Source of the DNA: Micromussa lordhowensis
Lineage: Eukaryota > Cnidaria > Anthozoa > Scleractinia > Lobophylliidae
DNA length: 64,000 bases
NCBI GenBank assembly: GCA_964020085.1
Contig: OZ026595.1
Coordinates: 6,943,217-7,007,216, forward strand
Direction: 5' to 3'
Positions 25,417-37,442 of the stretch are shown one piece after another. The notes beneath the pieces are model-generated. The model had not been told where the DNA came from. It searched no databases and saw only the letters and a list, made by a program, of their open reading frames with translations. Positions within the stretch are counted from its first letter, which is position 1. Each line of letters opens with the position of its first letter. The translations under genes and the position numbers were made by a program.

Positions 25417-25710
25417 CTGGGGTCGGTCCGGGTCCACATGCAAAGTTTCGGAGCTGCGCGAAATCTCGCACTATGCTAACCAGCCCGTTTGCTAATTAGC
25501 CGAACTTTGCGCGCGTCGCAACTTTGCAAACTAATACCACCAAAGCACTCCCGGGGTCGGTCCGGTTCCAAATGCGAAGTATCGGAGCTGCGCAAAATCT
25601 CCCACTATGCTAATCAGCCCGGCAGATCCCCAGGCGTGGCCGGCTGGCTGACTAGTTAGCCGAGCTTGACGCGTCTCGCAACTTGGCAAACTAATGGCAC
25701 CAAAGCACTC
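25150..25710. repeat. 561 bp two-unit duplication (one 267 bp plus one 294 bp unit)
   Basis: A deletion unit and one normal unit precede a second deletion unit at 25711. At the matching place in the first super-repeat (15797) there is only one deletion unit. The extra 561 bp changes the offset between super-repeat copies from 9353 to 9914 bp from here on. Confidence 0.85.
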
Positions 25711-25977
25711 CTGGGGTCGGTCCGGGTCCACATGCAAAGTTTCGGAGCTGCGCGAAATCTCGCACTATGCTAACCAGCCCGTTTGCTAATTAGCCGAACT
25801 TTGCGCGCGTCGCAACTTTGCAAACTAATACCACCAAAGTACTCCCGGGGTCGGTCCGGTTCCAAATGCGAAGTATCGGAGCTGCGCAAAATCTCCCCAG
25901 GCGTGGCCGGCTGGCTGACTAGTTAGCCGAGCTTGACGCGTCTCGCAACTTGGCAAACTAATGGCACCAAAGCACTG
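25711..25977. repeat. 267 bp deletion unit, copy 7
   Basis: It has the GACGCGTCTC subtype and starts 561 bp after copy 6. The following unit begins CTGGGGTTGGTCC, a private CpG transition. It is the last length-variant of this type; none occurs in the remaining 38 kb. Confidence 0.92.
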
Positions 25978-27741
25978 CTGGGGTTGGTCCGGGTCCACAT
26001 GCAAAGTTTCGGAGCTGCGCGAAATCTCGCACTATGCTAACCAGCCCGTTTGCTAATTAGCCGAACTTTGCGCGCGTCGCAACTTTGCAAACTAATACCA
26101 CCAAAGCACTCCCGGGGTCGGTCCGGTTCCAAATGCGAAGTATCGGAGCTGCGCAAAATCTCCCACTATGCTAATCAGCCCGGCAGATCCCCAGGCGTGG
26201 CCGGCTGGCTGACTAGTTAGCCGAGCTTGACGCGTCTCGCAACTTGGCAAACTAATGGCACCAAAGCACTCCTGGGGTCGGTCCGGGTCCACATGCAAAG
26301 TTTCGGACCTGCACGAAATCTCGCACTATGCTAACCAGCCCGTTTGCTAATTAGCCGAACTTTGCGCGCGTCGCAACTTTGCAAACTAATACCACCAAAG
26401 CACTCCCGGGGTCGGTCCGGTTCCAAATGCGAAGTATCGGAGCTGCGCAAAATCTCCCACTATGCTAATCAGCCCGGCAGATCCCCAGGCGTGGCCGGCT
26501 GGCTGACTAGTTAGCCGAGCTTGACGCATCTCGCAACTTGGCAAACTAATGGCACCAAAGCACTCCTGGGGTCGGTCCGGGTCCACATGCAAAGTTTCGG
26601 AGCTGCGCGAAATCTCGCACTATGCTAACCAGCCCGTTTGCTAATTAGCCGAACTTTGCGCGCGTCGCAACTTTGCAAACTAATACCACCAAAGCACTCC
26701 CGGGGTCGGTCCGGTTCCAAATGCGAAGTATCGGAGCTGCGCAAAATCTCCCACTATGCTAATCAGCCCGGCAGATCCCCAGGCGTGGCCGGCTGGCTGA
26801 CTAGTTAGCCGAGCTTGACGCGTCTCGCAACTTGGCAAACTAATGGCACCAAAGCACTCCTGGGGTCGGTCCGGGTCCACATGCAAAGTTTCGGAGCTGC
26901 GCGAAATCTCGCACTATGCTAACCAGCCCGTTTGCTAATTAGCCGAACTTTGCGCGCGTCGCAACTTTGCAAACTAATACCACCAAAGTACTCCCGGGGT
27001 CGGTCCGGTTCCAAATGCGAAGTATCGGAGCTGCGCAAAATCTCCCACTATGCTAATCAGCCCGGCAGATCCCCAGGCGTGGCCGGCTGGCTGACTAGTT
27101 AGCCGAGCTTGACGCGTCTCGCAACTTGGCAAACTAATGGCACCAAAGCACTCCTGGGGTCGGTCCGGGTCCACATGCAAAGTTTCGGAGCTGCGCGAAA
27201 TCTCGCACTATGCTAACCAGCCCGTTTGCTAATTAGCCGAACTTTGCGCGCGTCGCAACTTTGCAAACTAATACCACCAAAGCACTCCCGGGGTCGGTCC
27301 GGTTCCAAATGCGAAGTATCGGAGCTGCGCAAAATCTCCCACTATGCTAATCAGCCCGGCAGATCCCCAGGCGTGGCCGGCTGGCTGACTAGTTAGCCGA
27401 GCTTGACGCGTCTCGCAACTTGGCAAACTAATGGCACCAAAGCACTCCTGGGGTCGGTCCGGGTCCACATGCAAAGTTTCGGAGCTGCGCGAAATCTCGC
27501 ACTATGCTAACCAGCCCGTTTGCTAATTAGCCGAACTTTGCGCGCGTCGCAACTTTGCAAACTAATACCACCAAAGCACTCCCGGGGTCGGTCCGGTTCC
27601 AAATGCGAAGTATCGGAGCTGCGCAAAATCTCCCACTATGCTAATCAGCCCGGCAGATCCCCAGGCGTGGCCGGCTGGCTGACTAGTTAGCCGAGCTTGA
27701 CGCGTCTCGCAAGTTGGCAAACTAATGGCACCAAAGCACTC

Positions 27742-28034
27742 CTGGGGTCGGTCCGGGTCCACATGCAAAGTTTCGGAGCTGCGCGAAATCTCGCACTATG
27801 CTAACCAGCCCGTTTGCTAATTAGCCGAACTTTGCGCGCGTCGCAACTTTGCAAACTAATACACCAAAGCACTCCCGGGGTCGGTCCGGTTCCAAATGCG
27901 AAGTATCGGAGCTGCGCAAAATCTCCCACTATGCTAATCAGCCCGGCAGATCCCCAGGCGTGGCCGGCTGGCTGACTAGTTAGCCGAGCTTGACGCGTCT
28001 CGCAACTTGGCAAACTAATGGCACCAAAGCACTC
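27742..28034. repeat. 293 bp unit with a single-base deletion, copy 2
   Basis: It has the same one-base loss as the unit at 17828, again preceded by a unit with CAAGTTGG. It confirms that 25711 onward copies 15797 onward. Confidence 0.88.
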
Positions 28035-30680
28035 CTGGGGTCGGTCCGGGTCCACATGCAAAGTTTCGGAGCTGCGCGAAATCTCACACTATGCTAACCA
28101 GCCCGTTTGCTAATTAGCCGAACTTTGCGCGCGTCGCAACTTTGCAAACTAATACCACCAAAGCACTCCCGGGGTCGGTCCGGTTCCAAATGCGAAGTAT
28201 CGGAGCTGCGCAAAATCTCCCACTATGCTAATCAGCCCGGCAGATCCCCAGGCGTGGCCGGCTGGCTGACTAGTTAGCCGAGCTTCACGCGTCTCGCAAC
28301 TTGGCAAACTAATGGCACCAAAGCACTCCTGGGGTCGGTCCGGGTCCACATGCAAAGTTTCGGAGCTGCACGAAATCTCGCACTATGCTAACCAGCCCGT
28401 TTGCTAATTAGCCGAACTTTGCGCGCGTCGCAACTTTGCAAACTAATACCACCAAAGCACTCCCGGGGTCGGTCCGGTTCCAAATGCGAAGTATCGGAGC
28501 TGCGCAAAATCTCCCACTATGCTAATCAGCCCGGCAGATCCCCAGGCGTGGCCGGCTGGCTGACTAGTTAGCCGAGCTTGATGCGTCTCGCAACTTGGAA
28601 AACTAATGGCACCAAAGCACTCCTGGGGTCGGTCCGGGTCCACATGCAAAGTTTCGGAGCTGCGCGAAATCTCGCACTATGCTAACCAGCCCGTTTGCTA
28701 ATTAGCCGAACTTTGCGCGCGTCGCAACTTTGCAAACTAATACCACCAAAGCACTCCCGGGGTCGGTCCGGTTCCAAATGCGAAGTATCGGAGCTGCGCA
28801 AAATCTCCCACTATGCTAATCAGCCCGGCAGATCCCCAGGCGTGGCCGGCTGGCTGACTAGTTAGCCGAGCTTGACGCGTCTCGCAACTTGGCAAACTAA
28901 TGGCACCAAAGCACTCCTGGGGTCGGTCCGGGTCCACATGCAAAGTTTCGGAGCTGCGCGAAATCTCGCACTATGCTAACCAGCCCGTTTGCTAATTAGC
29001 CGAACTTTGCGCGCGTCGCAACTTTGCAAACTAATACCACCAAAGCACTCCCGGGGTCGGTCCGGTTCCAAATGCGAAGTATCGGAGCTGCGCAAAATCT
29101 CCCACTATGCTAATCAGCCCGGCAGATCCCCAGGCGTGGCCGGCTGGCTGACTAGTTAGCCGAGCTTGACGCGTCTCGCAACTTGGCAAACTAATGGCAC
29201 CAAAGCACTCCTGGGGTCGGTCCGGGTCCACATGCAAAGTTTCGGAGCTGCGCGAAATCTCGCCCTATGCTAACCAGCCCGTTTGCTAATTAGCCGAACT
29301 TTGCGTGCGTCGCAACTTTGCAAACTAATACCACCAAAGCACTCCCGGGTTCGGTCCGGTTCCAAATGCGAAGTATCGGAGCTGCGCAAAATCTCCCACT
29401 ATGCTAATCAGCCCGGCAGATCCCCAGGCGTGGCCGGCTGGCTGACTAGTTAGCCGAGCTTGACGCGTCTCGCAACTTGGCAAACTAATGGCACCAAAGC
29501 ACTCCTGGGGTCGGTCCGGGTCCACATGCAAAGTTTCGGAGCTGCGCGAAATCTCGCCCTATGCTAACCAGCCCGTTTGCTAATTAGCCGAACTTTGCGC
29601 GCGTCGCAACTTTGCAAACTAATACCACCAAAGCACTCCCGGGGTCGGTCCGGTTCCAAATGCGAAGTATCGGAGCTGCGCAAAATCTCCCACTATGCTA
29701 ATCAGCCCAGCAGATCCCCAGGCGTGGCCGGCTGGCTGACTAGTTAGCCGAGCTTGACGCGTCTCGCAACTTGGCAAACTAATGGCACCAAAGCACTCCT
29801 GGGGTCGGTCCGGGTCCACATGCAAAGTTTCGGAGCTGCGCGAAATCTCGCACTATGCTAACCAGCCCGTTTGCTAATTAGCCGAACTTTGCGCGCGTCG
29901 CAACTTTGCAAACTAATACCACCAAAGCACTCCCGGGGTCGGTCCGGTTCCAAATGCGAAGTATCGGAGCTGCGCAAAATCTCCCACTATGCTAATCAGC
30001 CCGGCAGATCCCCAGGCGTGGCCGGCTGGCTGACTAGTTAGCCGAGCTTGACGCGTCTCGCAACTTGGCAAACTAATGGCACCAAAGCACTCCTGGGGTC
30101 GGTCCGGGTCCACATGCAAAGTTTCGGAGCTGCGCGAAATCTCGCACTATGCTAACCAGCCCGTTTGCTAATTAGCCGAACTTTGCGCGCGTCGCAACTT
30201 TGCAAACTAATACCACCAAAGCACTCCCGGGGTCGGTCCGGTTCCAAATGCGAAGTATCGGAGCTGCGCAAAATCTCCCACTATGCTAATCAGCCCGGCA
30301 GATCCCCAGGCGTGGCCGGCTGGCTGACTAGTTAGCCGAGCTTGACGCGTCTCGCAACTTGGCAAACTAATGGCACCAAAGCACTCCTGGGGTCGGTCCG
30401 GGTCCACATGCAAAGTTTCGGAGCTGCGCGAAATCTCGCACTATGCTAACCAGCCCGTTTGCTAATTAGCCGAACTTTGCGCGCGTCGCAACTTTGCAAA
30501 CTAATACCACCAAAGCACTCCCGGGGTCGGTCCGGTTCCAAATGCGAAGTATCGGAGCTGCGCAAAATCTCCCACTATGCTAATCAGCCCGGCAGATCCC
30601 CAGGCGTGGCCGGCTGGCTGACTAGTTAGCCGAGCTTGACGCGTCTCGCAACTTGGCAAACTAATGGCACCAAAGCACTC

Positions 30681-32444
30681 CTGGGGTCGGTCCGGGTCCA
30701 CATGCAAAGTTTCGGAGCTGCGCGAAATCTCGCCCTATGCTAACCAGCCCGTTTGCTAATTAGCCGAACTTTGCGTGCGTCGCAACTTTGCAAACTAATA
30801 CCACCAAAGCACTCCCGGGTTCGGTCCGGTTCCAAATGCGAAGTATCGGAGCTGCGCAAAATCTCCCACTATGCTAATCAGCCCGGCAGATCCCCAGGCG
30901 TGGCCGGCTGGCTGACTAGTTAGCCGAGCTTGACGCGTCTCGCAACTTGGCAAACTAATGGCACCAAAGCACTCCTGGGGTCGGTCCGGGTCCACATGCA
31001 AAGTTTCGGAGCTGCGCGAAATCTCGCCCTATGCTAACCAGCCCGTTTGCTAATTAGCCGAACTTTGCGCGCGTCGCAACTTTGCAAACTAATACCACCA
31101 AAGCACTCCCGGGGTCGGTCCGGTTCCAAATGCGAAGTATCGGAGCTGCGCAAAATCTCCCACTATGCTAATCAGCCCGGCAGATCCCCAGGCGTGGCCG
31201 GCTGGCTGACTAGTTAGCCGAGCTTGACGCGTCTCGCAACTTGGCAAACTAATGGCACCAAAGCACTCCTGGGGTCGGTCCGGGTCCACATGCAAAGTTT
31301 CGGAGCTGCGCGAAATCTCGCACTATGCTAACCAGCCCGTTTGCTAATTAGCCGAACTTTGCGCGCGTCGCAACTTTGCAAACTAATACCACCAAAGCAC
31401 TCCCGGGGTCGGTCCGGTTCCAAATGCGAAGTATCGGAGCTGCGCAAAATCTCCCACTATGCTAATCAGCCCGGCAGATCCCCAGGCGTGGCCGGCTGGC
31501 TGACTAGTTAGGCGAGCTTGACGCGTCTCGCAACTTGGCAAACTAATGGCACCAAAGCACTCCTGGGGTCGGTCCGGGTCCACATGCAAAGTTTCGGAGC
31601 TGCGCGAAATCTCGCCCTATGCTAACCAGCCCGTTTGCTAATTAGCCGAACTTTGCGTGCGTCGCAACTTTGCAAACTAATACCACCAAAGCACTCCCGG
31701 GTTCGGTCCGGTTCCAAATGCGAAGTATCGGAGCTGCGCAAAATCTCCCACTATGCTAATCAGCCCGGCAGATCCCCAGGCGTGGCCGGCTGGCTGACTA
31801 GTTAGCCGAGCTTGACGCGTCTCGCAACTTGGCAAACTAATGGCACCAAAGCACTCCTGGGGTCGGTCCGGGTCCACATGCAAAGTTTCGGAGCTGCGCG
31901 AAATCTCGCACTATGCTAACCAGCCCGTTTGCTAATTAGCCGAACTTTGCGCGCGTCGCAACTTTGCAAACTAATACCACCAAAGCACTCCCGGGGTCGG
32001 TCCGGTTCCAAATGCGAAGTATCGGAGCTGCGCAAAATCTCCCACTATGCTAATCAGCCCGGCAGATCCCCAGGCGTGGCCGGCTGGCTGACTAGTTAGC
32101 CGAGCTTGACGCGTCTCGCAACTTGGCAAACTAATGGCACCAAAGCACTCCTGGGGTCGGTCCGGGTCCACATGCAAAGTTTCGGAGCTGCGCGAAATCT
32201 CGCACTATGCTAACCAGCCCGTTTGCTAATTAGCCGAACTTTGCGCGCGTCGCAACTTTGCAAACTAATACCACCAAAGCACTCCCGGGGTCGGTCCGGT
32301 TCCAAATGCGAAGTATCGGAGCTGCGCAAAATCTCCCACTATGCTAATCAGCCCGGCAGATCCCCAGGCGTGGCCGGCTGGCTGACTAGTTAGCCGAGCT
32401 TGACGCGTCTCGCAACTTGGCAAACTAATGGCACCAAAGCACTC
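30681..32444. repeat. Repeated three-unit (882 bp) segment carrying GGGTTCGG
   Basis: Units starting at 30681 and 31563 carry the same trio of changes: CGCCCTATG and GCGTGCG in A and GGGTTCGG at the start of B. They are 882 bp apart and 1470 bp downstream of the like unit at 29211. A private GGCGAGCTTG occurs near 31512. Confidence 0.75.
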
Positions 32445-33620
32445 CTGGGGTCGGTCCGGGTCCACATGCAAAGTTTCGGAGCTGCGCGAAATCTCACACT
32501 ATGCTAACCAGCCCGTTTGCTAATTAGCCGAACTTTGCGCGCGTCGCAACTTTGCAAACTAATACCACCAAAGCACTCCCGGGGTCGGTCCGGTTCCAAA
32601 TGCGAAGTATCGGAGCTGCGCAAAATCTCCCACTATGCTAATCAGCCCGGCAGATCCCCAGGCGTGGCCGGCTGGCTGACTAGTTAGCCGAGCTTCACGC
32701 GTCTCGCAACTTGGCAAACTAATGGCACCAAAGCACTCCTGGGGTCGGTCCGGGTCCACATGCAAAGTTTCGGAGCTGCGCGAAATCTCGCACTATGCTA
32801 ACCAGCCCGTTTGCTAATTAGCCGAACTTTGCGCGCGTCGCAACTTTGCAAACTAATACCACCAAAGCACTCCCGGGGTCGGTCCGGTTCCAAATGCGAA
32901 GTATCGGAGCTGCGCAAAATCTCCCACTATGCTAATCAGCCCGGCAGATCCCCAGGCGTGGCCGGCTGGCTGACTAGTTAGCCGAGCTTGACGCGTCTCG
33001 CAACTTGGCAAACTAATGGCACCAAAGCACTCCTGGGGTCGGTCCGGGTCCACATGCAAAGTTTCGGAGCTGCGCGAAATCTCACACTATGCTAACCAGC
33101 CCGTTTGCTAATTAGCCGAACTTTGCGCGCGTCGCAACTTTGCAAACTAATACCACCAAAGCACTCCCGGGGTCGGTCCGGTTCCAAATGCGAAGTATCG
33201 GAGCTGCGCAAAATCTCCCACTATGCTAATCAGCCCGGCAGATCCCCAGGCGTGGCCGGCTGGCTGACTAGTTAGCCGAGCTTCACGCGTCTCGCAACTT
33301 GGCAAACTAATGGCACCAAAGCACTCCTGGGGTCGGTCCGGGTCCACATGCAAAGTTTCGGAGCTGCACGAAATCTCGCACTATGCTAACCAGCCCGTTT
33401 GCTAATTAGCCGAACTTTGCGCGCATCGCAACTTTGCAAACTAATACCACCAAAGCACTCCCGGGGTCGGTCCGGTTCCAAATGCGAAGTATCGGAGCTG
33501 CGCAAAATCTCCCACTATGCTAATCAGCCCGGCAGATCCCCAGGCGTGGCCGGCTGGCTGACTAGTTAGCCGAGCTTGATGCGTCTCGCAACTTGGCAAA
33601 CTAATGGCACCAAAGCACTC
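32445..33620. repeat. 588 bp two-unit tandem duplication
   Basis: The units at 32445 and 33033 both combine ATCTCACACT in A with AGCTTCACGCG in B, separated by one ordinary unit. The first lacks the GCTGCACGAA that normally follows AGCTTCACGCG; the second keeps it. This suggests a two-unit duplication with a junction between the two markers. Confidence 0.7.
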
Positions 33621-36600
33621 CTGGGGTCGGTCCGGGTCCACATGCAAAGTTTCGGAGCTGCGCGAAATCTCGCACTATGCTAACCAGCCCGTTTGCTAAT
33701 TAGCCGAACTTTGCGCGCGTCGCAACTTTGCAAACTAATACCACCAAAGCACTCCCGGGGTCGGTCCGGTTCCAAATGCGAAGTATCGGAGCTGCGCAAA
33801 ATCTCCCACTATGCTAATCAGCCCGGCAGATCCCCAGGCGTGGCCGGCTGGCTGACTAGTTAGCCGAGCTTGACGCGTCTCGCAACTTGGCAAACTAATG
33901 GCACCAAAGCACTCCTGGGGTCGGTCCGGGTCCACATGCAAAGTTTCGGAGCTGCGCGAAATCTCGCACTATGCTAACCAGCCCGTTTGCTAATTAGCCG
34001 AACTTTGCGCGGGTCGCAACTTTGCAAACTAATACCACCAAAGCACTCCCGGGGTCGGTCCGGTTCCAAATGCGAAGTATCGGAGCTGCGCAAAATCTCC
34101 CACTATGCTAATCAGCCCGGCAGATCCCCAGGCGTGGCCGGCTGGCTGACTAGTTAGCCGAGCTTGACGCGTCTCGCAACTTGGCAAACTAATGGCACCA
34201 AAGCACTCCTGGGGTCGGTCCGGGTCCACATGCAAAGTTTCGGAGCTGCGCGAAATCTCGCACTATGCTAACCAGCCCGTTTGCTAATTAGCCGAACTTT
34301 GCGCGCGTCGCAACTTTGCAAACTAATACCACCAAAGCACTCCCGGGGTCGGTCCGGTTCCAAATGCGAAGTATCGGAGCTGCGCAAAATCTCCCACTAT
34401 GCTAATCAGCCTGGCAGATCCCCAGGCGTGGCCGGCTGGCTGACTAGTTAGCCGAGCTTGACGCGTCTCGCAACTTGGCAAACTAATGGCACCAAAGCAC
34501 TCCTGGGGTCGGTCCGGGTCCACATGCAAAGTTTCGGAGCTGCGCGAAATCTCGCCCTATGCTAACCAGCCCGTTTGCTAATTAGCCGAACTTTGCGTGC
34601 GTCGCAACTTTGCAAACTAATACCACCAAAGCACTCCCGGGTTCGGTCCGGTTCCAAATGCGAAGTATCGGAGCTGCGCAAAATCTCCCACTATGCTAAT
34701 CAGCCCGGCAGATCCCCAGGCGTGGCCGGCTGGCTGACTAGTTAGCCGAGCTTGACGCGTCTCGCAACTTGGCAAACTAATGGCACCAAAGCACTCCTGG
34801 GGTCGGTCCGGGTCCACATGCAAAGTTTCGGAGCTGCGCGAAATCTCGCCCTATGCTAACCAGCCCGTTTGCTAATTAGCCGAACTTTGCGCGCGTCGCA
34901 ACTTTGCAAACTAATACCACCAAAGCACTCCCGGGGTCGGTCCGGTTCCAAATGCGAAGTATCGGAGCTGCGCAAAATCTCCCACTATGCTAATCAGCCC
35001 AGCAGATCCCCAGGCGTGGCCGGCTGGCTGACTAGTTAGCCGAGCTTGACGCGTCTCGCAACTTGGCAAACTAATGGCACCAAAGCACTCCTGGGGTCGG
35101 TCCGGGTCCACATGCAAAGTTTCGGAGCTGCGCGAAATCTCGCACTATGCTAACCAGCCCGTTTGCTAATTAGCCGAACTTTGCGCGCGTCGCAACTTTG
35201 CAAACTAATACCACCAAAGCACTCCCGGGGTCGGTCCGGTTCCAAATGCGAAGTATCGGAGCTGCGCAAAATCTCCCACTATGCTAATCAGCCCGGCAGA
35301 TCCCCAGGCGTGGCCGGCTGGCTGACTAGTTAGCCGAGCTTGACGCGTCTCGCAACTTGGCAAACTAATGGCACCAAAGCACTCCTGGGGTCGGTCCGGG
35401 TCCACATGCAAAGTTTCGGAGCTGCGCGAAATCTCGCACTATGCTAACCAGCCCGTTTGCTAATTAGCCGAACTTTGCGCGCGTCGCAACTTTGCAAACT
35501 AATACCACCAAAGCACTCCCGGGGTCGGTCCGGTTCCAAATGCGAAGTATCGGAGCTGCGCAAAATCTCCCACTATGCTAATCAGCCCGGCAGATCCCCA
35601 GGCGTGGCCGGCTGGCTGACTAGTTAGCCGAGCTTGACGCGTCTCGCAACTTGGCAAACTAATGGCACCAAAGCACTCCTGGGGTCGGTCCGGGTCCACA
35701 TGCAAAGTTTCGGAGCTGCGCGAAATCTCGCCCTATGCTAACCAGCCCGTTTGCTAATTAGCCGAACTTTGCGTGCGTCGCAACTTTGCAAACTAATACC
35801 ACCAAAGCACTCCCGGGTTCGGTCCGGTTCCAAATGCGAAGTATCGGAGCTGCGCAAAATCTCCCACTATGCTAATCAGCCCGGCAGATCCCCAGGCGTG
35901 GCCGGCTGGCTGACTAGTTAGCCGAGCTTGACGCGTCTCGCAACTTGGCAAACTAATGGCACCAAAGCACTCCTGGGGTCGGTCCGGGTCCACATGCAAA
36001 GTTTCGGAGCTGCGCGAAATCTCGCCCTATGCTAACCAGCCCGTTTGCTAATTAGCCGAACTTTGCGCGCGTCGCAACTTTGCAAACTAATACCACCAAA
36101 GCACTCCCGGGGTCGGTCCGGTTCCAAATGCGAAGTATCGGAGCTGCGCAAAATCTCCCACTATGCTAATCAGCCCGGCAGATCCCCAGGCGTGGCCGGC
36201 TGGCTGACTAGTTAGCCGAGCTTGACGCGTCTCGCAACTTGGCAAACTAATGGCACCAAAGCACTCCTGGGGTCGGTCCGGGTCCACATGCAAAGTTTCG
36301 GAGCTGCGCGAAATCTCGCACTATGCTAACCAGCCCGTTTGCTAATTAGCCGAACTTTGCGCGCGTCGCAACTTTGCAAACTAATACCACCAAAGCACTC
36401 CCGGGGTCGGTCCGGTTCCAAATGCGAAGTATCGGAGCTGCGCAAAATCTCCCACTATGCTAATCAGCCCGGCAGATCCCCAGGCGTGGCCGGCTGGCTG
36501 ACTAGTTAGCCGAGCTTGACGCGTCTCGCAACTTGGCAAACTAATGGCACCAAAGCACTCCTGGGGTCGGTCCGGGTCCACATGCAAAGTTTCGGAGCTG

Positions 36601-37442
36601 CGCGAAATCTCGCCCTATGCTAACCAGCCCGTTTGCTAATTAGCCGAACTTTGCGTGCGTCGCAACTTTGCAAACTAATACCACCAAAGCACTCCCGGGT
36701 TCGGTCCGGTTCCAAATGCGAAGTATCGGAGCTGCGCAAAATCTCCCACTATGCTAATCAGCCCGGCAGATCCCCAGGCGTGGCCGGCTGGCTGACTAGT
36801 TAGCCGAGCTTGACGCGTCTCGCAACTTGGCAAACTAATGGCACCAAAGCACTCCTGGGGTCGGTCCGGGTCCACATGCAAAGTTTCGGAGCTGCGCGAA
36901 ATCTCGCACTATGCTAACCAGCCCGTTTGCTAATTAGCCGAACTTTGCGCGCGTCGCAACTTTGCAAACTAATACCACCAAAGCACTCCCGGGGTCGGTC
37001 CGGTTCCAAATGCGAAGTATCGGAGCTGCGCAAAATCTCCCACTATGCTAATCAGCCCGGCAGATCCCCAGGCGTGGCCGGCTGGCTGACTAGTTAGCCG
37101 AGCTTGACGCGTCTCGCAACTTGGCAAACTAATGGCACCAAAGCACTCCTGGGGTCGGTCCGGGTCCACATGCAAAGTTTCGGAGCTGCGCGAAATCTCG
37201 CACTATGCTAACCAGCCCGTTTGCTAATTAGCCGAACTTTGCGTGCGTCGCAACTTTGCAAACTAATACCACCAAAGCACTCCCGGGGTCGGTCCGGTTC
37301 CAAATGCGAAGTATCGGAGCTGCGCAAAATCTCCCACTATGCTAATCAGCCCGGCAGATCCCCAGGCGTGGCCGGCTGGCTGACTAGTTAGCCGAGCTTG
37401 ACGCGTCTCGCAACTTGGCAAACTAATGGCACCAAAGCACTC
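33033..37442. repeat. Third copy of the second half of block 4, with further GGGTTCGG units
   Basis: The order ATCTCACACT with AGCTTCACGCG, GCTGCACGAA, GATGCG, three ordinary units, then the GGGTTCGG unit (34503) and CCCAGCAG unit matches block 4 from 18121. The private GGAAAACTAA is absent, so this copy split before that change or was converted. More GGGTTCGG units follow at 35679 and 36561. A lone GCGTGCG without GGGTTCGG occurs near 37244. Confidence 0.75.

Larger units (their letters stand above)
21061..30680. repeat. 9353 bp super-repeat, copy 2 (plus 561 bp, minus one unit)
   Basis: This is block 5, the 561 bp insertion and block 6. Net length is 9620 bp: 9353 plus 561 minus 294. Divergence from copy 1 appears limited to these two unit-number changes and a few substitutions, such as loss of AGCTTCACGCG in unit 9 of block 5. 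Confidence 0.83.
25711..30680. repeat. Higher-order repeat block 6, 17-unit copy of block 4
   Basis: Private markers of block 4 recur in order at an offset of 9914 bp: GGACCTGCACG (16394 and 26308), GACGCATCTC, CAAGTTGG, the one-base deletion, and GATGCG with GGAAAACTAA. After unit 10 one unit is missing, and the offset drops to 9620 bp for the GGGTTCGG and CCCAGCAG units. Confidence 0.87.
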
